Below are positions 13,368 through 19,408 of a stretch of 24,258 nucleotides of DNA, piece by piece. The position numbers and the translations under genes are program-made. How positions within the stretch are numbered: the first letter of the stretch is position 1; every line of letters begins with the position of its first letter. The stretch is from a virus. Under the pieces are notes generated by a model. The model made no database searches and had not been told where the DNA came from. It was given only the letters and a program-made list of their open reading frames with translations. Location: the IMG/VR virus record IMGVR_UViG_3300030085_002659, positions 1-24,258 of that record; one strand, written 5' to 3'.

Positions 13368-13839
13368 TACTTGATGAGTATGCCGAGTTAGTTGCCTTCT
13401 CTATTAACCAACTCGATGATTGTACTTTGTCCCCAAGATTCCAAACCATATCTACTCCCATAGAATCACAATAGTCTTCCTCTGGTACATTACCTTTTCC
13501 TCTATCACCACCATTTCCAAATGCCATAGATAGTTCATCATCATATTCTCTACGATATGTCATCACCGCAGAATAGATTCCATCACAAACAGATTTGTCT
13601 GTTGGGATTCTTGGATTACATATAAATGTTTTAGTAACACCTTTAATACGAGACATGATATATTCTCTTTCTTTCTCACTCATAAAGGATTTACCTTTTT
13701 TATTTCTTAACCATGTATCGTTGTTTAGTATCACCCAAACTTCTTCTGCCATCTGTTCTGCTCTTTCTATCATTTCAAGATGACCTTTGTGGACGGGGTC
13801 AAACCCACCACTAACTAACATAACTTTATACTTCTTCAT
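13360..13839 (-). CDS. Cytidylyltransferase-like enzyme (RfaE/TagD type)
   Basis: The 159-residue protein begins with SGGFDPVHKGH (10-20), which contains the HxGH nucleotide-binding motif HKGH (17-20). WVILNNDTWLRNKKGK (35-50) follows, and SSSWLI (141-146) corresponds to the ISSTxxx signature. These are features of glycerol-3-phosphate or heptose-1-phosphate nucleotidyltransferases that make activated precursors for surface polymers. It is distinct from the shorter nucleotidyltransferase at 9224. Together with the family-25 glycosyltransferase it suggests surface-sugar remodelling (inference). Its start overlaps the upstream gene by 14 bases. Confidence 0.87.
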   Translation of the reverse strand: MKKYKVMLVSGGFDPVHKGHLEMIERAEQMAEEVWVILNNDTWLRNKKGKSFMSEKEREYIMSRIKGVTKTFICNPRIPTDKSVCDGIYSAVMTYRREYDDELSMAFGNGGDRGKGNVPEEDYCDSMGVDMVWNLGDKVQSSSWLIEKATNSAYSSSNG

Positions 13840-14008
13840 CTAATGCTTGTTTAATTTGTGTAAACGCTATTTGATGTGCGTCTATCTTACTTAATGTCTT
13901 GTCATCCTCTTGAAGTTTACTTGCTAATTGTATTACCTCAAGTCTAACACCATATGCGTGTGCTTCAAATAGTACTTCTTCTAAATGTTCTTCGTTTGAT
14001 ACACTCAT
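13826..14008 (-). CDS. Unknown helical protein, 60 aa
   Basis: The protein is acidic and helical (EEHLEEVLFEAHAYGVRLEV). It starts in an ATGA overlap with the upstream membrane protein, which fixes the start. No family is recognised. Confidence 0.6.
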   Translation of the reverse strand: MSVSNEEHLEEVLFEAHAYGVRLEVIQLASKLQEDDKTLSKIDAHQIAFTQIKQALDEEV

Positions 14009-14226
14009 GACCTATGTACTTTTTTAGTTCTTCTATTAGTCTTCTTTCTTCTATCTTTTATATTCACTTCGAATCTTTGATAGTACGCCTTAATCTCGGG
14101 GTCGTTAAGAAACTCTTCTCTTTGTTTCTTGTGACTCCTAACAATCATAGTTAATAATCCCCACAAATATAATGCGAAGATTATGAATCCTATGATGAAC
14201 ATTCCTAATGGTGCTGGTGAACTCAT
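14005..14226 (-). CDS. Single-pass membrane protein, 73 aa
   Basis: A hydrophobic segment at about 8-28 (GMFIIGFIIFALYLWGLLTM) is followed by a long, strongly basic cytoplasmic-type tail (KDRRKKTNRRTKKVHRS). A GTG one codon earlier is possible, but the ATG at 14226 overlaps the upstream stop as TGATG and is preferred. No family is recognised. Confidence 0.65.
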   Translation of the reverse strand: MSSPAPLGMFIIGFIIFALYLWGLLTMIVRSHKKQREEFLNDPEIKAYYQRFEVNIKDRRKKTNRRTKKVHRS

Positions 14227-14465
14227 CACTTTCTTTTTCTTTTAGAGTTATAATATCTTCTTCTCTTAGCGGCTTGTTCTCTGAAGAAATCATTTCTTCT
14301 TTGTCTGATTGCAACTGCCATAGCTAAAATAGATGGTACCCAGATACCAACAAAAATTCCTTCTAACTTCTGACCACTAAACCATAGTGATACTGAATAA
14401 AGGAATGATACGAATGCTAAAACTATTGGGTAATATAAATCCCAAAACTCTTTTACTTTTCTCAT
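14226..14465 (-). CDS. Two-pass membrane protein, 79 aa
   Basis: Hydrophobic segments at about 10-28 (YYPIVLAFVSFLYSVSLWF) and 35-52 (EGIFVGIWVPSILAMAVA) are followed by a very basic tail (RRRYYNSKRKRK). It overlaps the upstream gene as ATGA and the downstream gene as TGATG. No named family. The basic tails of this and the next protein suggest binding to nucleic acid or acidic lipids near the membrane (inference). Confidence 0.65.
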   Translation of the reverse strand: MRKVKEFWDLYYPIVLAFVSFLYSVSLWFSGQKLEGIFVGIWVPSILAMAVAIRQRRNDFFREQAAKRRRYYNSKRKRK

Positions 14466-14815
14466 TGTCCTAATGTTTTAATAAAGTGGAGCGTCCATGC
14501 GATTAATCCATTTAGTTGTAATGCAACTAAGTTCCATTGTCTTCTACTAAATACTTGAATTAACACACAGATAAATCCAATAATAAATAATACGGGCTCA
14601 ACAGTCCATTGTCCTGCCATCAAGAATCCTGCTCCCATGTATCCAATTCTTGAAGCCATCCTTTCACCTGCAGTTAACTTTCTATCTCTAACCAAGGTTC
14701 TTAAAAATCTTCGCCACGGATTGTACTCACACTTCCCACAAGTTTTCTTGCTCGGTGTTTTGTACCACCATAGTGGTCTATCTTTTTGGCAAACATTACA
14801 TTTTTTAGATTTCAT
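14462..14815 (-). CDS. Zinc-ribbon membrane protein, 117 aa
   Basis: The N-terminus has two CxxC knuckles, C6/C9 and C26/C29, a likely zinc ribbon. A basic stretch follows, then hydrophobic segments at about 57-84 (MGAGFLMAGQW, then VLFIIGFICVLIQVF) and about 95-112. So it is a membrane protein with a soluble zinc-binding head. Family and function are not recognised. Its start overlaps the quinone-reductase gene by 11 bases. Confidence 0.65.
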   Translation of the reverse strand: MKSKKCNVCQKDRPLWWYKTPSKKTCGKCEYNPWRRFLRTLVRDRKLTAGERMASRIGYMGAGFLMAGQWTVEPVLFIIGFICVLIQVFSRRQWNLVALQLNGLIAWTLHFIKTLGQ

Positions 14816-15392
14816 ATCCTAAGTCTCTTCTAATATCTTTTTTAACAGTTTGTAGATACTTCCATCTTTTCTTTTCAGTCACGAAAGGAACTGACCAAAA
14901 TTGTTTGCACTTACGCCATCTTGAAAGTTTCCAACCGAATACAAATGAGAATACACCTAGCACCAACCTCAACTTGACCGAGTTGAGGTACAGAGTTCTA
15001 ACAGGTAGACTTGGTGCACCATGTGTGATGTAGGTTCTAACTTTCTTATCTTTCAAGAATGGTTTTGGATATGCATATAGTTTAGTAAAGTTTACAAACT
15101 TGTATGCGAATCCTGGCGTCAATACTTCGTCAAAAAATATTTCCATTCTTGGTGTCAATCTAAACCACCATACAGGTGATATAAAATAAATTCTATCAGA
15201 CCAAGTTACTAAGTCTTGATAACTTTTCATCAAGTCTTCTCGTGGTCTCTGAAAACTATCACGATACAAATCAATAACTTTGACTTGTTCTTTCTTTTTA
15301 TGTTTTCTTAACTCTCTTAACATGGTCTTATAAATCCCATTGTAACAGAAAGACTTTTTATCAGGGTGCCCTATGACTATTAGATTCTTCAT
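14805..15392 (-). CDS. Flavodoxin-like NAD(P)H:quinone reductase (Flavodoxin_2 family)
   Basis: Enzymes of this family bind FMN or FAD and reduce quinones or other acceptors with NAD(P)H. The 195-residue protein has the flavin phosphate loop LIVIGHPDKKSF (4-15), the family signature PVWWFRLTPRMEIFFDEV (73-90) followed by LTPGFAYKF (91-99), and THGAP at about 123-127. Length matches KefF/MdaB-like members. It shares a TAATG overlap with thymidylate synthase, so the two are translated together. A redox role linked to nucleotide synthesis or host redox balance is possible but not shown. Confidence 0.87.
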   Translation of the reverse strand: MKNLIVIGHPDKKSFCYNGIYKTMLRELRKHKKKEQVKVIDLYRDSFQRPREDLMKSYQDLVTWSDRIYFISPVWWFRLTPRMEIFFDEVLTPGFAYKFVNFTKLYAYPKPFLKDKKVRTYITHGAPSLPVRTLYLNSVKLRLVLGVFSFVFGWKLSRWRKCKQFWSVPFVTEKKRWKYLQTVKKDIRRDLGYEI

Positions 15393-16270
15393 TAGTTGTT
15401 TAATGGTGCTTTAATAGTTGGGTGATAATTGTAGTTGGTTAGTTCGTAATCAAACTCACCATTTAATATATCAACATTCGATACTTTTAAATCAGGTAGT
15501 TCATATCCTACTCTTGTGATTTGTTCAGTCGCCTGTTGTATATGATTATTGTATATGTGAATGTCACCGAAAGATGCCATCAAATCACCTGGCTCATAAC
15601 CTGTCTCATGAGACAATAGTAATAGTAACATTCCATATGATGCGATGTTGAAAGGTAACCCAAGGAAAGCGTCAACGCTTCTCTGGTTCCATTTAAGAGA
15701 TAACTTGTTGTTGGATACATAACATTGGAAACCATAGTGACATGGTGGAAGAGTCATCAGTCGTAGTTCACCGACATTCCAAGCGTTGACAATGTGGCGC
15801 CTTCCATGTGGGTTATCTTTCAGTCCATCAATTAAGTTTTTTATTTGGTCAACTCCATCCCAATCTCTCCACTGCTTTCCGTAGATTGGTCCGAGGTCAC
15901 CATAGACCTTTGCAAAAGATTCATCGGTCTGAATTCTTTTTATAAAATCTTTTTGGGAAAGTCCTTCGTCTAAATCATAAGAGTATACATCTGAATACTT
16001 CTTGTATGCATCCCCATCCCAAATGTGACAATTGTTATCTAAAAGGTATTTGATATTTGTATCACCTTTTAAGAACCACTTTAATTCAGTCATCATTGTT
16101 TTGACTGCCATCTTCTTAGTAGTCAATAAAGGAAACCCATCACACATACAGTATGCAAAACTACCACCAAAGATTGACTTTGTACCAACGCCAGTTCTAT
16201 CGGGTTTGTCTACACCATATCTGAGTACATTCTCTAATAGGGTTTGATATTGATTATCTACTCGGTTCAT
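15392..16270 (-). CDS. thyA: Thymidylate synthase
   Basis: ThyA methylates dUMP to dTMP using methylene-tetrahydrofolate. The 292-residue protein has the dUMP-binding DRTGVGT (24-30), WDGDAY (84-89), the GPIYGKQWRDW block (127-137), the catalytic cysteine C177 in LPPCHYGFQ, and QRSVDAFLGLPFNIASYG (196-213). All catalytic residues seem intact and the length is normal. Phages carry thyA to keep thymidine supply high during genome replication. It starts in a TAATG overlap with the upstream gene and ends in another with the quinone reductase. Confidence 0.97.
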   Translation of the reverse strand: MNRVDNQYQTLLENVLRYGVDKPDRTGVGTKSIFGGSFAYCMCDGFPLLTTKKMAVKTMMTELKWFLKGDTNIKYLLDNNCHIWDGDAYKKYSDVYSYDLDEGLSQKDFIKRIQTDESFAKVYGDLGPIYGKQWRDWDGVDQIKNLIDGLKDNPHGRRHIVNAWNVGELRLMTLPPCHYGFQCYVSNNKLSLKWNQRSVDAFLGLPFNIASYGMLLLLLSHETGYEPGDLMASFGDIHIYNNHIQQATEQITRVGYELPDLKVSNVDILNGEFDYELTNYNYHPTIKAPLNN

Positions 16271-16608
16271 TAATACCTTTTTAATTGTTCGTTAATTTGT
16301 ATAACTAATTTATTATCTTCTTCACATCCAAACTCATCAATCAAAGTATCTTTGATGGTGGACAATAAAGCTGACATCTTTGCTTTACTTTTTCTTTTTG
16401 CATATCTACTATTCTGAGATTCTATCATATAGAGTTCATATGCAAGTTCATCAGTTTCTTTTAATTTGTTCTCGTACTTTGAAATACGAGTATCTACAAT
16501 ACGATTATTTGTTGAGGTGTAGTTTGGAACATATCCTTTATACAACTCATCTATTCTTCCTTTGAGATATTGAATCTCTAATAACTTATCTAAAGTTGTC
16601 CTATCCAT
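16270..16608 (-). CDS. Unknown helical protein, 112 aa
   Basis: Mostly charged helices with no membrane segment (ISKYENKLKETDELAYELYM; SKAKMSALLSTIKDTLIDEF). A coiled-coil or helical-bundle protein is likely. It is translationally coupled to thyA (TAATG overlap). No family is recognised. Confidence 0.6.
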   Translation of the reverse strand: MDRTTLDKLLEIQYLKGRIDELYKGYVPNYTSTNNRIVDTRISKYENKLKETDELAYELYMIESQNSRYAKRKSKAKMSALLSTIKDTLIDEFGCEEDNKLVIQINEQLKRY

Positions 16609-16715
16609 GCTGCAAATATTGTTATTACTAATCCAATCAATGAAAAGAAAGTTAACTTATAGTTTCCTTCCATTTGCTTTCTACTTCTACCTTGTCTATA
16701 TTTTATATCTTCCAT
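16590..16715 (-). CDS. Small membrane peptide, 41 aa
   Basis: The reading starts MEDIKYRQGRSRKQMEGNYK, a basic soluble part, and ends in a hydrophobic segment (LTFFSLIGLVITIFAAWIG). It is a tail-anchored type small protein. It starts 2 bases after the upstream 52-residue gene and overlaps the downstream start by 19 bases, so its position fits the operon. No family is recognised. Confidence 0.6.
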   Translation of the reverse strand: MEDIKYRQGRSRKQMEGNYKLTFFSLIGLVITIFAAWIGQL

Positions 16716-16717
16716 AT

Positions 16718-16876
16718 TCACTTTACACCACCACTTTGAATAGTATCCACCATGTTCTTGATTTGGTCATGCCATTTTCCGTATGTGTCTCGTGATTGTT
16801 CACAAGTGTTTTGTTCACATCGTCTTTTCATGTCTACCATGGCGGCTTCTAAAATTAATATTAATACTTCTTTCAT
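16718..16876 (-). CDS. Small protein, 52 aa
   Basis: The protein has a short hydrophobic N-terminus (MKEVLILILEAAMVDMKRR) and then a polar part with two cysteines (C20, C25) and YGKWHDQIKNMVDTI. A class B promoter ends only 3 bases before the ATG, so the mRNA is either leaderless or starts translation at the ATG of residue 13 or 16. It is the first gene of a unit that leads into thyA. No family is recognised. Confidence 0.55.
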   Translation of the reverse strand: MKEVLILILEAAMVDMKRRCEQNTCEQSRDTYGKWHDQIKNMVDTIQSGGVK

Positions 16877-16879
16877 ATC

Positions 16880-16911
16880 ACAATATACAAAATTTATCTG
16901 ACAATTCCAAA
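16880..16911 (-). promoter_or_regulatory. Class B promoter upstream of the thyA unit
   Basis: TTTG (16908-16911), 20 bases, TATATTGT (16880-16887), minus strand. The nine bases GAATTGTCA after TTT-G are identical to those in the promoter at 10871. Confidence 0.6.
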
Positions 16912-16913
16912 TA

Positions 16914-17192
16914 TTATTTCTGATTTTTTGATTTGAATCTTGTCGACTCGGATGTCTTTTTATGTTTAGTCTTTCTACCCTTAACTCTTTTACGCCATCT
17001 TTCGAATGAACTTCTCTTCAGATTCTCTCTCATAATCTTACGAACCTCATTCTCTTTGATTCCAAACTGATATTCAATAGCTTCAAAGGGAGTTCTATCT
17101 TCCCATGCCATTTCTATAATTCTATCTATGTCCAATGTGTAACTCATAACTGATGATAGTCCCGAATAGGAACAATGAAAATTAGACTCCAT
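16914..17192 (-). CDS. DUF2805 / TIGR03643-like protein, 92 aa
   Basis: The core (about 22-77) reads IDRIIEMAWEDRTPFEAIE, then QFGIKENEVRKIMRENLK, SSFERWRKRV and GRKTKH, a close match by eye to the DUF2805/TIGR03643 family found in many aquatic bacteria and phages. The layout looks like a helix-turn-helix with a basic tail, so DNA binding is plausible; no function is established that I know of. A TTG start at 17234 would extend it, but the ATG at 17192 overlaps the upstream gene by only 11 bases and is preferred. Confidence 0.8.
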   Translation of the reverse strand: MESNFHCSYSGLSSVMSYTLDIDRIIEMAWEDRTPFEAIEYQFGIKENEVRKIMRENLKRSSFERWRKRVKGRKTKHKKTSESTRFKSKNQK

Positions 17193-17364
17193 ATTTCTTT
17201 TTATATTTTTCCAAGAAGGATTCACCAACTCCAATCTGAAGTATGTTACTTCCTTGTGGAATCCTCTGACTTCTTGGTGCGATTAATTTATCTACATGAA
17301 GGTCAAACGCCTCCACTCTAACCTTCCTACCTCGTGGTGGAATGTATGCCACTATTGTTCTCAT
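17182..17364 (-). CDS. Unknown protein, 60 aa
   Basis: It starts MRTIVAYIPPRGRKVRVEAF and is basic with beta-strand character. A TTG two codons earlier is possible, but the ATG at 17364 overlaps the upstream stop as ATGA. No family is recognised. Confidence 0.6.
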   Translation of the reverse strand: MRTIVAYIPPRGRKVRVEAFDLHVDKLIAPRSQRIPQGSNILQIGVGESFLEKYKKKYGV

Positions 17365-17495
17365 AAACAATTATTTTTATACATAAAGATATCATCTACT
17401 ATGTAATTAATATTTAGCTTTGCTTGTTTGATGTTATCCTCATCAATCAACTCTTTAACCTTTTTTAGTCTTTCTATTATTTCGTCACCACTCAT
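17361..17495 (-). CDS. Small helical protein, 44 aa
   Basis: The reading begins MSGDEIIERLKKVKELIDED and forms two predicted helices. Both ends are locked by ATGA overlaps with neighbours, strong evidence that it is translated. A TATCTTTA-like string inside it is coding and lacks a TTTG partner. No family is recognised. Confidence 0.65.
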   Translation of the reverse strand: MSGDEIIERLKKVKELIDEDNIKQAKLNINYIVDDIFMYKNNCL

Positions 17496-17764
17496 AAATG
17501 TCTATTATCTAAATGAATTATTTTACCTAAGTGAAGTTCCCACTTGTCTGTAAGTTTCTTGTCGATACATTCGACCACCATGTGTGTGGGGTTCTTGTGA
17601 TACGCATACTGAAAGTATATGTACTTGATGTCTTTATCTTTCAATCGTTTAGTCCAATAGGGTGTGTTGTCTCTGTACTCTATTGGTTTAGTCCCATTCA
17701 TGATTCTTTCAAATGGGTCTCTCATCAGAACTAAATGTAAAACTTCTTTATCTTTCCAAATCAC
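17492..17764 (-). CDS. ASCH-domain protein, 90 aa
   Basis: ASCH domains are small barrels related to PUA that bind RNA or modified nucleotides; some members hydrolyse N4-acetylcytidine. This protein has the hallmark LHLVLMRDPFERIMNGTKPI and EYRD (29-32), with the conserved G-x-K-x-x-E-x-R pattern at 24-31, and a central strand IKYIYFQYAY. The start is GTG, overlapping the upstream TGA as GTGA; the ATG at residue 14 would cut into the domain. It may act on phage or host RNA or on free nucleosides (inference). Confidence 0.82.
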   Translation of the reverse strand: MIWKDKEVLHLVLMRDPFERIMNGTKPIEYRDNTPYWTKRLKDKDIKYIYFQYAYHKNPTHMVVECIDKKLTDKWELHLGKIIHLDNRHL

Positions 17765-17883
17765 TTTTTCTTATTTTTTTTCTTAGGTATGACATTACCC
17801 TTCTCGTCTACTTCGGGGGCAATCCACATTTCATACACAATCCATAACCAAATAATACCTAATGTTACAAATACTGCTGCCAT
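17761..17883 (-). CDS. Single-pass membrane peptide, 40 aa
   Basis: The reading MAAVFVTLGIIWLWIVYEMW is one hydrophobic helix, followed by an acidic turn and a lysine-rich tail (PKKKNKKK). It starts 3 bases after the upstream gene and overlaps the ASCH gene by 4 bases. Positive tail and small size recall phage membrane peptides; function unknown. Confidence 0.65.
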   Translation of the reverse strand: MAAVFVTLGIIWLWIVYEMWIAPEVDEKGNVIPKKKNKKK

Positions 17884-17886
17884 AAT

Positions 17887-18348
17887 TTATTCTATTGTGG
17901 GGTCACCAAATGGTATATCATCATAATCGTAACCGCCGTTCCACTTATCTAATTTTCTATATCTTCGTTTCTTTGGTTGGAAAAGAGGAATGGTTAGAGA
18001 CATACTGAAACCACCTAAAGTAGTTGCCCATATATCTCGTGGGTCTACATATTCATTTTGTACACCACCATCGAAAAGTTCCTTTGCCACTCCTACGGCA
18101 AATGCCGTACATAAGCCAGTTATCATCGCCCTCTTTTTATCTTGATGTTTATTATAGGACCATGTGTAACCTAATGTAGACATTATCATTCCAGCACCAA
18201 AGTGTAGTTGTTTATCTTGTTCTTTTAAGAGTATGGTAGGATTGTAGGAGTTTGACTGACCATGGTTTTCATAGGTCATCAAAAAAACAATACTTAAGAT
18301 TAGGAACAATCTCAATGTCCAACTCCATATTTTTTTTGGGATTACCAT
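17887..18348 (-). CDS. DUF2279/YfiM-like membrane-anchored protein, 153 aa
   Basis: An N-terminal hydrophobic segment (about 9-25) acts as a signal peptide or anchor. The remainder has the pattern DKQLHFGAG (45-53), a hydrophobic stretch, AKELFD (88-93) and DPRDIWATTLGG (102-113), followed by a hydrophobic segment to about 121 and a basic tail. This resembles YfiM-type (DUF2279) envelope proteins, by eye. The conserved D, H, E and D residues suggest a membrane-embedded active or metal site, but no function is known to me. Confidence 0.7.
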   Translation of the reverse strand: MVIPKKIWSWTLRLFLILSIVFLMTYENHGQSNSYNPTILLKEQDKQLHFGAGMIMSTLGYTWSYNKHQDKKRAMITGLCTAFAVGVAKELFDGGVQNEYVDPRDIWATTLGGFSMSLTIPLFQPKKRRYRKLDKWNGGYDYDDIPFGDPTIE

Positions 18349-18381
18349 AACTTGTTTATTATATATATTATTTCATTCTTA

Positions 18382-18444
18382 AAAAAACTCCCACCGCTGC
18401 TCGAGTATCTTTCATCACCTATAAAGACTTACGCGGCTCGGAGT
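18382..18444 (-). terminator. Structured terminator or short RNA
   Basis: On the minus strand AACTCC pairs with GGAGTT, then GCCGC with GCGGT, and inside them GTCTTT with AAAGAT; the outer stem runs into TTTTTTT. The poly-U end makes it a good terminator for the 57-residue gene upstream. The three stacked stems are more than a terminator needs. Confidence 0.65.
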
Positions 18445-18474
18445 TAAAACTAAAAAAATGAATACAAAATTTCT

Positions 18475-18648
18475 TTATGCTGCCGTGTCCATGTATCGTT
18501 TAAATCCGATTACTTTAGTTGGACCAGCGACTGCCAATCTTCGTTTCTTAATAGCTACTGTTGTTAGGTCTAATAACTCGACATCCGTTTCGGTATCTAA
18601 CCATTCAGTAAATAACTTAGTCAATAATTTCTTTTTTAACTTGTTCAT
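18475..18648 (-). CDS. Unknown basic protein, 57 aa
   Basis: The preferred start (ATG at 18648) gives MNKLKKKLLTKLFTEWLDTE, an amphipathic basic helix, then a strand-rich end. An ATG 11 codons earlier would overlap the upstream gene by 22 bases, whereas this one leaves an 11-base gap with A/T-rich sequence before it. A strong hairpin terminator follows. No family is recognised. Confidence 0.55.
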   Translation of the reverse strand: MNKLKKKLLTKLFTEWLDTETDVELLDLTTVAIKKRRLAVAGPTKVIGFKRYMDTAA

Positions 18649-18659
18649 AATTTTCAATT

Positions 18660-18890
18660 TTAAAAGAAGAAAGCGTTCCATGCATATTCAATACACATTT
18701 TATGAACACCTCTTCGTGGTTCTATATGTTTGTTAGATTCGTATCGTCCTCGTTCATCCATGTAAGTTACATAACCCTTTTCAGGATAAACACCAATTAA
18801 CTTTGAACATAAGGTTGGTGCGGAGTTGTTAGAAAATACTTGTCCAATAACTTCTTTTAATTCGTTTACTTGTTGTTCTGTATAAAACAT
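18660..18890 (-). CDS. Unknown protein, 76 aa
   Basis: It begins MFYTEQQVNELKEVIGQVF and later has YPEKGYVTYMDERGRYESN and a hydrophobic, aromatic end (YAWNAFFF). No family is recognised. It follows the metallopeptidase-like gene by 11 bases and probably shares its promoter. Confidence 0.6.
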   Translation of the reverse strand: MFYTEQQVNELKEVIGQVFSNNSAPTLCSKLIGVYPEKGYVTYMDERGRYESNKHIEPRRGVHKMCIEYAWNAFFF

Positions 18891-18901
18891 ATTTTTTATT
18901 T

Positions 18902-19288
18902 TTAAATGAATAATTTATAATCTTTTTCGAAACTAATCGCTTCTTTCTCATATGGGTGAGATACATAATCATGACCCATAGTGTAATATCTTTTGAACCA
19001 AATCGGTGATTGTAAGTAGTGGATGTATTCGTGAATCAAAGTCTGAACAACCATCTTCTTACTTTTCATGTTAGGATAGTAGATAGTAATCTCGTTCATG
19101 TCACTACAATACTCAGCGTGACATCCATCCTCATCACCTTGAGCACCTTCCTCGCCAGAATACTTTTCGTAAATGTTCTTGTGTAACTCAATGTAAGGAG
19201 TACACTCTTGGAACTTTGAGAATCCGTAGTGTTCTTCTATCTTCGGAAGAACCTCGTTAACTATTTCTTGAACTTTTGATTTTTTCAT
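18902..19288 (-). CDS. HExxH metallopeptidase-like protein, 128 aa
   Basis: The zinc motif HEYIH (86-90) lies in TLIHEYIHYLQSP, and an acidic residue (E114 or E116 in HPYEKEA) follows at the distance typical of gluzincin third ligands. An HGCGxxGxx-like cysteine pair is not obvious, but C29, C56 and C61 are present. This is the layout of minimal peptidases and SprT-like proteins of phages and conjugative elements. Its own class A promoter ends 20 bases before the start. Target unknown. Confidence 0.75.
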   Translation of the reverse strand: MKKSKVQEIVNEVLPKIEEHYGFSKFQECTPYIELHKNIYEKYSGEEGAQGDEDGCHAEYCSDMNEITIYYPNMKSKKMVVQTLIHEYIHYLQSPIWFKRYYTMGHDYVSHPYEKEAISFEKDYKLFI

Positions 19289-19307
19289 ATCTCTTAATCT
19301 TACACTA

Positions 19308-19398
19308 CTAAAGTACGCAAAATAAATGACACCGCCAAATCTTTAATGTTAAATTTATGTTAAATTTTTCAACAAGTTATTAACAATCTGGCGGCGTC
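19308..19398 (-). promoter_or_regulatory. Class A promoter enclosed by an inverted repeat
   Basis: TTTAACA (19358-19364), 4 bases, TTTAACA (19347-19353), 7 bases, TTTG (19336-19339), 20 bases, TACTTTAG (19308-19315), minus strand; TGTTAATAA lies at 19377-19385. The arms GACGCCGCCA (19389-19398) and TGGCGGTGTC (19328-19337) pair fully in minus-strand RNA with one G-U, and the second arm contains part of the TTTG box. Confidence 0.7.
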
Positions 19399-19408
19399 AA
19401 TCATTAGT

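Noticed and set aside
17380-17410. TATCTTTA-like promoter box
   Set aside because: It lies inside the 44-residue gene locked by overlaps, and there is no TTTG box 20 bases upstream.
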